From the NCBI GenBank assembly GCA_029532415.1, contig JAQOTA010000015.1, forward strand, positions 496,001 through 560,000: a stretch of 64,000 nucleotides of DNA. Reading direction: 5' to 3'. The DNA comes from Marasmius tenuissimus. Taxonomy: Eukaryota; Basidiomycota; Agaricomycetes; Agaricales; Marasmiaceae. The notes beneath the pieces were generated by a model, which saw only the letters and a list, made by a program, of their open reading frames with translations, was not told the origin of the DNA and did not search any database. A program made the position numbers and the translations under genes. Positions 1 to 11,629 of this stretch are shown in pieces (positions within the stretch are counted from its first letter, which is position 1; the number at the start of each line of letters is the position of its first letter).

Positions 1-149
1 TACACATATAAATGATACTATCTACTACAGACAATGTACAAGGCGTTTTTGTCGTCGTGGTGATCAATGACGGTGTAAAGGATGATGCCATGAGTCATGC
101 GTGGCCATTGTGTGCAGCCATCACCTTTCTTGACCAGCAACCACCACTA

Positions 150-2995
150 TCAACCCCCCCCCCCCCTCCCACATGTTACCGTGACGAAACGGCAAAGAGA
201 CATCCCATACTGAGTGATAGTGCTATCTAGCGAGGCCACGGTCGAATCCATATGTATGCCGAGCAACGCATAGGCCATGAGAACATTGAAGTCCCATACC
301 AGGTTGAGAACGACCTCGTTGTGTGGTTCAGGTAAAAGTCCCTCGAAACAGGTGATAGAGCACTGTTTATCCATGAGCGAGAGATCATGGAGTTGTCAAA
401 TGGTCCTACCTGCATCATGTCCTCAAAATCTCTGAATGCAAACTTTTTCCATAAGCGTAACGTTATTCATGAAGCAGCGAATGGTGCCATTGTCGAATGT
501 AGGTACTTTGCAGAACCTCAATGAACAGCATCAGCCGAAGGAATACTGATGAGAATCAAGCCAGTATTACCTTTCGTTCAATATCTCAAGATTCCGTTTG
601 TCCTCCGTAAAGATGAGTCGATTACATTGCTTGAAGATATTCTCGATAAGACCTGCTAGCTTGTGCATAGTGTCTACAACAATTACATCGTAAAAGTTGT
701 CCCCGACAGGGTGCAGCAGCCCGGAGGTGTTCTGTGAGACCATATTAGTATGCGGTTAGGCAAATTGCAGGTTGATAACTTACCCAGTCCAACTGCTCCG
801 ATGTTTCCTCCATATGCGCGATGAGATCCTTGTTGGTTAACGCCCATCCAAGTTTGAAGATGCATTCGCGAGCGAGTTCAACGCGCTCCCTGCGATCATC
901 CGTATCCTCTCTCTTCTGATTTCTCCGATGGCAGTCATTCAACATTCCCAACCAGTGGATCTTTGACTTTTGGATCATACAGTGTGTACATGGAAACTTT
1001 GAAAGGAATTTGATACTCGCTAACAGGACTCTATCATTGAGGAGTCGGAGAAAATCGCAAATGACACAAAAAATCCACTTACTTCTCCGCGTAGTCAGCA
1101 GAGTGCATGAATAGCCTTGGAAATAATAGGTGAACAATTCCATCCGCACATGATTCTAGCTTCCCGTTCAAGTAGGTATCCACAAAATCGGGATCCAGGA
1201 GAATTGGCGCCCAGACGAGTTGGATCAGCTCTTGTTTGACAAAGCAAAGAACCTCATTGGTCGCCGCATGATCAAATAGGTCCTTATAGGTGTGCTTGAA
1301 CAAATCTGGTATCTAGAGAATGGACGATGACTTGGAACTCAATCAACACAATCAGTCATTCACAGAACTAACCTGTGGGACATGGACAACATGGTTCATC
1401 GCAAACATGGACGGGTTAGACCGCCAGTACTTGGTCATATTCCCGAAAGAGATAAATCCAGGCCAAATCAAACGATCCCCAAAGTGAGAGAGTACAGTAC
1501 TATCCAAGTACTGCATGATTGCCACCATGACTACCTCGTGCTTGCAGTCAGAAGGCGTCCTTGACCTCACATCTCTTTCCATCTCAAGCATCTTGTCCAA
1601 AATGAAGGCCTCTGATTATATCCTTTGAATCAGTGTGTCTGGCTCTGGATGCCAGAATTAATGCGGTGTCCGTAAAGTTGTCATGAATCACTGACAGCAC
1701 TTTTCGGTAACAGATGTCCTCAACTCGAAAGGTGACGGCGTGGTCTTCTGCTTGCTTGCAGCCAGCCCGTGGAAGAGGGATATCGACGAAGCCATTGTGC
1801 CAACCAGAGTAAGAAGACAAAGGGAGTGTTGTTGACGCTAGTGTATCCTCTCCGTCAGCTGTACTGGCCGGATCCTGCAAGTCTACGTCCTCATCCTCTT
1901 TGTCACTCTCTTGCTTTCCCTTCTCAGCTTTCCTCCCTAGATAAGTGTTCATCTTGTTATTGGCCTTGACGCAATCGAACTTGGCAATGTGCAAGGGTTC
2001 GTACTCCTGGGATCGGAAAATGTCAACCAGTTCATTGAAGTTGAACAGGGAAAGACCATTCGCTGTGTTATTGTAAAACCAATTCATGAGGCGAAACTCT
2101 GTAGGGTTTGCGAACGGAGCATATGGGGGAATTTCTTTCGGTGGTGCATTGGTACTTGTGGGTGTACTGCCTTGGGCCATTGTCGTCGCCGATGTCATTG
2201 GGGGCTGCTGTTGCTTGCTGGGAACTGCAGGTGGGGTTGGCTGGGGATATTGCTTTCGTTTTCCAAAGACCTGTCCTGGTCGACGGCCCTTCCTACATGT
2301 AACAGCAAATCCCTGCATATTAACCAAGTCGTCCATAGTATTGTCTTCATCTGGATTCCATGAAGGGAGACTGTAACAATGGACCGTGAACAGTCCAAAT
2401 TGGTCCTTCGCCAAGATAAACAGTTTGTCAGGCTCAGGTATTGGAACTGGTTCGGGTGTTGTGTCTGGGTCTGGCTCTGATTCTGGTTCCGAATCCAAGG
2501 AGCTTGGCCCTGATTAAGGATCTGACATTGCTTGGGATAGGAAATGGGATCGGGATGACAGATCCATGTCCCTGAAATGAGGAGGGAGTTTCCGCGCTCG
2601 ACGAGACCTTTGAGAGGCTACTGGGGTTTCAACGCTGGGTTCTGGAACTGCTTCAACTTGTTGGACCTCTATGATTAACCTCAGCCATCGGGTAGTCTTC
2701 TTCCACCGCAATCTCATCTCCTTGCTGCTGCGTTAATTCTAGCCCTGTCCCTTCAATAACTTCCTGGTCCAGCATGACCTCTAGCTCTGTGTCTCCGACA
2801 TCTCGCTCCAGCTCCATGTCCTGTTCCTGTTCCTGCCTCCAAGTCGCTGTGAAGCATGCTCCTTGATGATATGTGGATGTGGGGTTGCATTTGCATTGCC
2901 AGGTATGGCCGCCAAGTGAATGGCGAGACGGGAATGAGTTTCCGCAGTACACGCAGGCCTGGATAAAATGACCATATAGAAGTTGCCTTCAAGGA
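150..2995 (-). pseudogene. Decayed Plavaka-family DNA transposon transposase
   Basis: This is a degenerate transposase of the Plavaka group, a cut-and-paste DNA transposon family common in Agaricomycetes. Reading the minus strand, I see an N-terminal zinc-finger-like motif (ACVYCGNSF ... GGHTWQCKC, 2880-2960), a basic 'RRARKLPPHFRDM' linker (about 2570-2610), 'PPYAPFANPTEFRLMNWF' (about 2080-2130), the core 'WPGFISFGNMTKYWRSNPS' (about 1405-1460), 'DGIVHLLFPRLFMHSADYAEK' (1080-1140) and 'CFEGLLPEPHN' (about 320-350). The order matches the family. It is broken: an in-frame TAA at 2514-2516, a frameshift near 2650-2690 and another near 1605-1620. Family introns probably interrupt the rest. A run of 13 C at 154-166 lies beyond the last recognisable exon. 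The far C-terminus may lie past the left edge of the window. Family recognition is from memory of its motifs. Confidence 0.72.
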
Positions 2996-3004
2996 ACCTC
3001 TTTA

Positions 3005-3020
3005 ATAGATAGATAGATAG
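3005..3020. repeat. ATAG tetranucleotide microsatellite
   Basis: Four tandem ATAG units lie just upstream of the Plavaka remnant. It is a simple sequence repeat with no other visible function. Confidence 0.8.
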
Positions 3021-3367
3021 GCTAGAACAAGCTGTCAGCATTGTTGAACCAGTGAAAAAAAGTGCTGCGCTAGCTCACCTCAGACCGAAAAGATGTTGGA
3101 GAGCCGCTCAAGCGATCTACTCAATTCACAGCCTGGAAAACGGGGAAATGGGCGTCAGCATCGTTGTACAAATCGATGTGAGAGGTCATAGGGACGTGAA
3201 CTATGCTAGGTTTTTTGGGTTCTGCCTATTTTTCGCTTTTTTTTTGTGAGTCTTTTCGACCCTTTCGTGCATTCAACCTTACTTATACATAATCTAATTC
3301 TTATTGTGTTTGCTATGCTAGTTGTGCTACAGAAAAACGAAGCAAAAACCTTACCTATAGCGTCCTG

Positions 3368-3598
3368 GTGGTGGCATGAGAAGAGACTTGCATGAGGTGG
3401 CTGTGCTGGGCCATGGGCCCAGGATATTGTGCATGAGTGTGCAATTCTATCTAGATAAGACAAGATACGATAAGACAAGATGAAAAGATAAGACTCATAT
3501 CTTGTCTTGTCTAGACAGAATTGCACACTCGTGCATGATATCCTGGGCCCACGGCCCCAGCACAGCCACCTCATGCAAGTCTCTTCTTGAACCACCAC
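3368..3598. repeat. Long near-perfect inverted repeat (hairpin / foldback MITE)
   Basis: Two arms of about 100 bp (3368-3467 and 3498-3598) are reverse complements of each other with only a few mismatches. They surround a spacer of about 30 nt made of imperfect 'GATAAGACAAGAT' copies. The arms include GACTTGCATGAGGTGGCTGT and its complement. The arm ends (GTGGTGG) degrade gradually, and I could not find a convincing target-site duplication. The structure fits a foldback or MITE-type element, or a transcribed hairpin. No coding potential is seen. Confidence 0.85.
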
Positions 3599-3881
3599 TG
3601 TCAAGCTCAGGTGGTTCTCGTTGCGAGGTAAGTCTGCCTCAACGTCGTACAATAATTATAGTAGAATTGTAACGATTATAATTACATCATTTTATAAGTA
3701 ACTGAGTGAACGAAATGGCAGCAAAAAGCCCCATAAAAATCATCTCTATCATACACTCAAATGAAAGAACCCAGCCAGAGATGCTGACAGTCAATTCTAG
3801 AGGCTCAGTTGCTGCTGCAACATGAACTAGATGCATCGTTCTGTGTGTTCTGAGTCGGTATGTGTTGTATTCTAGGAATCT

Positions 3882-6800
3882 ATGGAAAAGAGGTCACATA
3901 ACTCTCAACCCACAAATACTCGACGCTTGATGGCTGCTGGATAGCGCAAAAGAACAGGTGTTGACTCGTTTCTGGATGTTGCTGCCATAGAGGATGGAAA
4001 TGACGAGGACGAGAGAGCATTGGAAGACGAAGAGCATTTTGAGGTTAGCGACAATGACGATGGTGAGTTCACCATACTGTTGATTTTGTACTTTTTTCCA
4101 ATGTTGTTTCCTGCCTAGATTTTACTTCCGCCCATACGCAGGTGTCCCCCGAAGTACACAAAGATCAACAGGCATTTGTAGATGCCCTCTGCGACGACCT
4201 CACTGCTCGTTATGTCCGCGATCCAAAGCCCAATAAAGGACCATTCCCACCTCAACTCACCCTGTTGTTCCTTCCATCGTCCTCTGAACCGCCAACTACA
4301 CCAACCTATCCTTCCATGTCTCCTCGGCTCTCGAGGCCCATCCCTCAGATCCCTCTCGTTGATTGAATGGACCCTTGGGAGTGTATTCATACACTCAACA
4401 GGAACGCCGAAATTGCCAATACCTCCACTTTGGATTGCAGCTACATCCGCGAAGAGAAAAAACGATATTCTCGTGCCGTCAGTACTCGCTTGAGAGAGTA
4501 CGTTGGGTCTCTCGAATGGGTGACAGTCTGCTCTGGGACATACCCTGGTGATGTAGGTATAGCAATCTCGCTGCCACGAGACGACGAGGACAACGAAGAA
4601 GATAGGGAGCGGGAGGAGATCCTCCAGAATAAACTGAAGTACAACCCGGCGAAGAAGCGGAGGCTCGAGCAGGAAAAGGATATCGAGCAGATGAGGGCTG
4701 AACAGAGGGAACTCATTCACGAGTTGCGCCACAAAGAAAGAGGCGTGGACTTCCTCGAACTGGAGGATCTTTGCTGTAAACACGATGAATTTCAGGTTCT
4801 CCTCATGCCACAGCATCCCCTCAGCAAACGCGAAAAGTCTGAGCTACAACAGGAGAATCCAGACATCATTTGACCTTTTGCCAGTGAAACTGACGGATCC
4901 TCCGTTAACCGCAATCATCCCCGTCTATTCAATGCCAAAGAGTACAATACTGTTGAAAAGGTCAAAGTTGGGGAACTCAAGCTCTACCGATACAACGACT
5001 TGATGTTTGTCCCCGAGGGACTACTGATTACCAACTATCATCGAAAGGACCTTCTACTTGCGACTTTGATTCCACTCAAGCTCGAGAAAGCTTTCAGGGA
5101 GTCCAACCACTTCATCCTCCAATCCTCTCCTTTCCCCCATCCCTCCGGTTGGTCCTTTGACGACAGCGAAGATGTCGTTTGGACCGATCCCTCTCCACCA
5201 TCTGCATCGAATCAGACCCCTCGCTGCAGAATGGTCGTTACATTCAAGCACTTGCAGGTCCAAGCTAGGTTGAGTAACCCCCAGACGGCCATCGTGAGTA
5301 CCAAGGTAGACATGGAGCAGGTCTTGAAGTCTATCGTTGGCCCCGTTGACTATGTGGACGAGACACCTGAGGGGAGGTTCCTACGGGAGAAGAAGGAAGA
5401 AGAGACTCGGCGTGAACAGCAAAAGCTTCAGGAAGTAGTCAGCAAGGGCGAACATGCTGCCCAAGTCCGAAATCTTCTCAAACCCCACAAGAAAGACGAC
5501 TGGGTCATCATAATGACAGGGAAAGATTGCGGTAAACATGGTTGTGTTCTCGCCAGGTACGAGGATGTTATTACCGTGATCATACCTGAATATCACATCT
5601 TCACTACCTGCCATGTCAACGCAGCAAAGCGAATACCTTCTCCTGTGGAGAGAGACACTCGTCTCAATGTGTTTGGTACGAGGAGGGAGCTTGTTCCAGT
5701 ACCATGGGTCGGGATTGAGGTACAGGTGACCAGAGGGCCTCAGAGTGGGTGCATCGGCCATGTCGAGATGGTGGAGAGAGTGGAGGGGAGGTTTGGGAGA
5801 AGACTTATGGTTGGCCTGTGAGTCGATGCACTCAAGAAACTGGTCTTTGCTGACCACAATCACACACTGACAACTCTGTAAGTCTCTTACATTGGTTTCT
5901 TTATAGATATCATTCTCATTTTATTACCAGTAGGGCGCAACAACTGCAAGATGCTCAGCCTTTGAGTGAGAGGCAGAACGTCATCTATGGCATCTCTCGT
6001 TCATTATTGACTGGCTGCGAACCATGGTTGGACACTCGAGTACACATCATGAAAGGCCAGCTCAAAGGCCAGTTGGGACTAGTGCGAGGGGTAAATGTCA
6101 CCTTTGAGGCGAATAAGTTGCAGAAAGACTGGCATGTTTTGGGGAAGACCGTGTTGCATTGCAAGGGGATCCAGCTCAGGATCGAACTCGAGAATCAAAT
6201 GGCCATGAATACAGGACTGGCAACCGTCGACTACCTGCGTGTCTGTGATACGAAAAGTGGCAAGTTGCTGAACCAAGCCTACCCTGTCAGATCCGGCTCT
6301 TTCTACAACTTTTGACCAGACCTCAAGGACCTCCCAGTTCTAGTGGAAGAGTTGGATCGTTCGGAGGGTCCTGGTACTCACCAGTGGACAAAAGAAGAAA
6401 TGGAAGCTATACGGTCCGATACGACACTGGGGCCTCATTGGGATCCCAATTTGATTTCTCCTTACCCTATCAGTGCAATTTCTACTTCCCAATGGTCAGG
6501 ACACGAGATTGCAGACATGCACTTCGGTACCAACCCGGAAAGTGCTTGGGATCCCAATGTGTCTTCTCCTCTTCCTGTTGGCACCAAAGTTTCACCTCCT
6601 CCCTTGATCTCAACCAATCCGCCGAACCCTGAACCAGACAACGAGCCCCTCAATTCCTCTGAGCAGGCTGCTGCAGATAGGCTGGAAGAGTTTTGTCTGC
6701 AGGCATTCCAAGAAGCGGAGGAGGAGGAAACAGCTCAGGCAGCAGCTTCAGCTCCTCAACACTGGATCCTTCACACAAAACTCATAGGCCTCAGGGTGCA

Positions 6801-7032
6801 AGCTTGTGTCGAGGACCAAGACATTTATCTCGACATCATGGCCTGTGGCAACGGTGCAACGGCTCAATGCAAGGTAGATGGCACGAATCGATCCATTCAC
6901 AACATCACTACCGTTTAACATGCTCGAGATCTAATCAAGCCCAGCACCGAGAAGAACTCGATGGTGGTCGTGGGCAGTGATCCCAAGCACACCGGCAAGC
7001 TTGTTCGACGTGTTTCCAACTTTTACTGTTGA
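3882..7032 (+). pseudogene. KOW-repeat (Spt5-like) protein, nonsense-riddled pseudogene
   Basis: A continuous reading frame runs from an ATG at 3882 through two short introns (4063-4118 and 5878-5930) to TGA at 7030. It is interrupted by six in-frame stops: TAG 3942, TGA 4364, TGA 4871, TGA 5819, TGA 6313 and TAA 6916. I see no frameshift. The start (MEKRSHNSQ) leads into 'RKRTGVDSFLDV' and an acidic stretch (EDGNDEDERALEDEEHFE). Several KOW-like motifs follow: GSLEWVTVCSGTYPGDVG (4510-4560), DDWVIIMTGKDCGKHG (5495-5545), GIEVQVTRGPQSGCIGHV (5710-5765), DTRVHIMKGQLKGQLGLV (6030-6090) and a terminal MVVVGSDPKHTGKLV. Spt5 uses KOW domains to bind RNA polymerase and nucleic acid. This looks like a multicopy Spt5-derived family of Agaricomycetes rather than the housekeeping gene. 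It is inactive as read. Confidence 0.72.
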
Positions 7033-8520
7033 ACGTGATGGATATCATGTGATACAATGTTGACGTGTTGTTTACGTGTTACACACTATTTATAGAGCTA
7101 CACCTCTATGAACACTTGCGCTCTCATGCAAGAAGTATCTACGTAGCTATTGCTTCACAAATGACACTGTAGATACCTGCTACGTATGTAGTTGCATCAG
7201 GTATGATGCTCATAGTCCTTAGTGCGAGGCACAACAGACTTTAGTAGCTAAGCAGGCCAATAGGACTGCAGACACACTCATTAGTATTATGACTATACAG
7301 TTAAATACCTACTTCTAGTAGTAGTTTCATATGATGGTAATGACTCTTACATGTACTGAAACTTGTGTATAAAAGCTGGTATTCCAAGGCCTTAAGCCTT
7401 AGGACAATCTACTCAATTATCACTTCTCAAGCATCTCAAAGCACTCTCACTACTAGCTCTACAAGCTATCTAACCCAAGGTGAGGTTTAGGACGTTATAA
7501 CCCACTGTGCAGTTTGACTATGCTGGCTCATTATTTACTTGGGCTCAAAGTTGGAGGAAAATCACAGGATTGTTGTGGGTGTCATCGAGAGGAGTAGTGC
7601 AACTGCCGAAGAATGCTTGACCCCCGAACGTCTTGAGCTGGACCCTAAGACAATGCTAGCAAGGGTTTTTGAGTCTTGTAAATGCAGGACAGCGTCAGAT
7701 CAGTACATGAAGGTGGCCCGCCAAACAATGCTGGCCCATAACCAGTGTATGATCCCAGTTCGCCCGCTCTCTTAGATTTAGTTCCCTGTGACGGCCTTTT
7801 GTAATACATGTATATCTCTTGTATCAATAGTCATAGCTTGTATTGCTTTCCTTGTCTTGTAAATCATCCAACTTGCTGATCTCCTATGCAGAAATTCATA
7901 CTTGTTTTTGTATTCTTATAGCCAAGTGGTAACTTGTTGAGGTGTACAACGCTGAGTTACCAGCGCTTTCTGGAATAAATTCCAAAGCTATGCTACAAAG
8001 GCTTCTAGTCATCCATACCCTCGCCCACGTCACTGCGATTCAGCTGCACTACATCTTTGCAGCTCAGGGCGCCAATTCGCACGCCATCGTTGTCTCCAAT
8101 GCGGAAACTACGTTTGATCAGGTCTTAATCTGCGATCCGTCTGCTGAGTACTACAGTTACATGTCGTTCAAGGAATTTTTCAATTGACAATTCCATGATC
8201 CCCAAATCGGTATCTGAATGTCTAGCTGTGTATGATTTGGTATGGAATTGCCGCGTTGCAATGACAGGTATGGAGCCCGGTTGTTTGTTCCATGCATGCC
8301 CCCTTTGGATCTCGGTCCATACTGGTACGATGGAGGTATGGGACCACATGCATCCATACCTCCATACTTTCCCGTTTTGCTGATGTTAAGTCATGCCAGC
8401 GTGGAGGCTTCGCCACAAGATCAGACGTATAACACAAGACATTACACTGTAACACAAGACGGATGCTATGGAAGAACACAAGATGGATATTGCGCTATCA
8501 CATAGATCCAGACGAGCAAC
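7033..8520. other. Mostly non-coding; possible fragment of a fungal transcription factor at 7942-8187 (+)
   Basis: No complete gene is seen. An open stretch at 7942-8187 on the plus strand contains 'RLLVIHTLAHVTAIQLHYIFA'. This resembles the C-terminal part of the fungal-specific domain of Zn2Cys6 transcription factors (family pattern LLVxHTLAxxATIQLH). No zinc cluster or rest of the domain is visible, so it is at most a fragment. Another open stretch at 7539-7775 (+) is not recognised. A small hairpin (ATGGAGGTATGG...CCATACCTCCAT) lies at 8331-8364. Confidence 0.35.
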
Positions 8521-9660
8521 GTGACACATCCAGGTAAGAGATATAAACACATCTGCCTTATACAACTGGTACGAGCACAGGAACAGGGGCAATGATATTT
8601 CCCACTTGGGATAAGAAACGAGGCGTAACGAGGACTACAGACTGGAACGAAACCCTGCTCTGTCAGGATATGTTCAAGGGCGTCTTGGAGGGCTGATGTC
8701 ATGTCTGAGGACAGTGATTTGTACATCTCTGTACTCCCTTGTTGTGCGAGAGGGTTCTGAAGAAGCTTGCCGACAACCTCCTCCAGAACAGACTCAGCAC
8801 CGCCCATGCGAGTGGACAGCGACGCTAGAATGCGACCAGCAACGTTCAGTATACTGTGATGTCCGGAGCTGTCAGAGTCGGCTCATGAGTTGAGGAGCTT
8901 TACTCTGACTGACTCTATGTCGAAATAGACGTCATCGGGATCCAGAGCAATCCAAAGGTATTCTCGTTCGGCAAGGGTCACCATATGTTTGAGGAACTTG
9001 GAGGCTAGCTTGAGAGGCATAGTCTGTCAGCGTAATGCAGAATGCCCTCCATTGGATCCCCTGGGTAAGCGGTGATCACGACGCACATGTCGATCACCAC
9101 CTCATTGTCGATGTGATAGAGTTTGGGGACTACAGAGGTGTCCTAGAGCTTGTGAAGAAATTCCGCACATTTCCTGGTCACAATCTGCGCCCAGGCTCAG
9201 TGCGCTACATCGTCGCAAAGGATATTAAGATAGCCTGACTGTACTACGCTCAGTATCATTTCCAGAATCAGAGAACATTGTAGAAACTCACTTGCATGTG
9301 TGACTGGACGTTGTCTACCACACACTTGACAATGGCCGGGTAGGAAGGTTCTAAGTCAGACCACTCCTTGATAATCAAAGTGTGCGGGTCGTCTGATTCC
9401 TCCATCCCCTTCTTCTCTTTCTCCTCCTCCCCTTGTTCCTCAATTGGCATGAAGGTGATACTCCGGTTGTTGCCCATCATTATGTGCACGTCTCGGAGGT
9501 CAAAGATGACTGCATTGCTGGATACAGAACAACAGAAAGGAATTGTGCGACCACCAATGGTTACACATGGTGGCATTATCTTGATGCCCAGGTTGCGGAA
9601 GGAGACCATAGTCTTTGCTGGTGATACAGAGCAATGGAAAGGGGCCAATTCACGCATCAT
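8520..9660 (-). other. Unrecognised minus-strand coding-like sequence
   Basis: Two open stretches have plausible protein composition: 9268-9660 (with 'VIFDLRDVHIMMGNNRSITFMPIEEQ' split by an acidic Lys/Glu run) and 8570-8807 ('VLEEVVGKLLQNPLAQQG'). A GTGAG donor follows 'QSHMQ' near 9290, so 9268-9660 could be an exon. I cannot assign a family. They may be downstream exons of the neighbouring minus-strand gene at 9742-11629 or a separate decayed gene. The intervening 8810-9240 has no clear exon. Confidence 0.3.
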
Positions 9661-9741
9661 GGTCTGGAGGAGGTGTGAGCCTCGCTGTCAAGTGTGCACT
9701 GTGGAATATCTGCCCCTACCACCACCCCCTCTACCCTGGTC

Positions 9742-11629
9742 CTAACCACCACCTCCCTGACCACCACTTCCTCCGCCCCTACCACCCCCTCCACTCTGAC
9801 CACCCTGACTGCCCCCTCTGCTCTGATGGCCACCTCCACCTCTACCAAGGCCACCACCTTGACTGCCACCACCGCCACCTCTTCGGTTCTGGGTCTTGGA
9901 GGGGAAAAGGTACTCCTTGTCATCATCTGGCACTTTATTCTTCTTGCCAGAAGTGGCTTTTAGGCTCTGGCGTCGGGTCCACTTGGATGGTGGCTGACCA
10001 TCTTCTTCTTCATCTTCATACTCATCGTCATCTTCGATTTTGTCCTCTGGACTATCTTCAGACGCCGGCCTCTTCTTGCGGGAAGAAGGGAGCTGGAGAC
10101 TACCTTGACTAACAAGGCTTCTTGTTTCCATCTCATCACCCTCCACAAGCAATATCAGATCGTTTTCCTCATCTTCTTCAACATGACTGTGGTCTTCAAC
10201 GTTGGGTTCATCGAGACGGCTGTCCCTACCGGTACTGCTGTCACTGTTGTCCTCTTCGTCATTGGAGGCTGGGGGAGTGCCCGGTAGGCCTAAGATATTG
10301 TTCAGCCGCTGAAGTTGACGCATATCCTCGCCCGTATCCAATTTATTGTCGGATGTAAGGCCCCGCCCTGTACCTGTAGATAACTCTGAGATGCAGCCAT
10401 TGATATGCTGATCCATATGTTCTGTTTCTCTCGAGAACTGTAGGAGCAGTTTCTGACTGAGAAGCCGGCGGTTCTTGTGGAGGACTAACCCTAGCATCTT
10501 AACAAGTTGTACTCTCCTGTTTTCCCCTTGAAACTTCTTATGAACAGCTTGGATCTTGGGTTTCTGTTCCCATGAAATTAGACAAATGACTGACATATGA
10601 AACGTGAGCAAAGCATACCCCTCCTGGCTGTGATGGTAAGAAACGAAGAAGGGTGGCCATTGAGTGATAGTTATCCTTATCTTCCACATCTGACTGAGAT
10701 GAGGCCTCGCCCTTCATAGTACACTATACACATAAAATACAAAGGTCATCTTCAATCTGTTGCTTGGACCCTGGGTCTGCAAGGGCATGCGCCCATCGCA
10801 TCCTGATGGTTCCATGTAGGACGTTCTTGAAAAAGTCCTCTTTTTTGTTGTTAGAATTTTTTTCTAAAGTTAGAAACACAAACGGCCTCTTGCTACTCGT
10901 TTGGTACATGTAGCCCGTGTCTGGTCTCAAGTGCCACTTTGTCACCTTGAATGGACGTAAGCGTGTGGGGAGAAGAACGATCCCTGGGTGGGTCCAGTCA
11001 TCATTCCTGTACTTCATGCTTAGTATTGACGTTGAAAAGCAAAGAGATCTCTACACACTGGGTACCCATGAAGAAGTCTTGCTCCTCATCTTTGATTCTC
11101 TCATCAATGAGGTTCTTCACCTCAGAAAACTCGGGGTCCTTGTTAGGCTTCGACGCCAGCCAGAGCACAAGGTAGCTGGTGTCATTGAAACATGGAATGT
11201 CAGGCATTTCCAGACATGTTGTTGTTGTAGAGCTGAAGATAAAGGGAGGTGTAGTTCCCGCTGGTTGATGACTCATATATTCTTCTTGCCATTCCCGTAG
11301 GTCCTACAGATGCATTTAGGTTTGTTAGTGTGAACCAAGAGGTCCAAGCAACGCACTGTCTTTTCAGATGATACTAGTATGGGTAAGTTTGGGAGATCTG
11401 ATGGCATTTGGTCTTCAGAGGATTCAACTTGGGAGGTCACTGCATTGGTGATATCTGACTGCTGGAACTTCTTCTTGTGTGAAAGATTCAACCACGTCAG
11501 GTTGGCGACTTGCTTGCCGTAGTAGCCTATTTTGTTTTGCACAATAGCCTCAGTCAATCGCTTCCAGTATAGCGCACGTGAAGCAAGGGGTTTTGTTGCA
11601 TTACTCAGGTTGTTGATCTCCAACTGCAT
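9742..11629 (-). CDS. Hypothetical protein with acidic middle and Gly/Arg-rich C-terminus (exons tentative)
   Basis: The start is an ATG at 11627-11629 (MQLEINNLSNATKPL). Successive open stretches read down the minus strand: 11629-11280 ('TEAIVQNKIGYYGKQVANLT'), 11276-11001 ('DTSYLVLWLASKPNKDPEF'), 11017-10740 ('THPGIVLLPTRLRPFKVTKW' then 'LHGTIRMRWAHALADPGSK') and 10575-9742. The last has a basic helix-like part, a very acidic Asp/Glu region and a tail of RGG/GGQ repeats ending at TAG 9742. RGG tails often bind RNA, but no RNA-binding domain is visible. Junctions between stretches need small introns or frameshifts that I could not fix. I do not recognise the family. Its setting among dead transposons suggests a repeat-associated gene. 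Confidence 0.4.

Noticed and set aside
9657..9963. Plus-strand Thr/His/Pro-rich frames opposite the Gly-rich tail
   Set aside because: They are antisense shadows of the CCACC-type repeat encoding the minus-strand Gly-rich tail.
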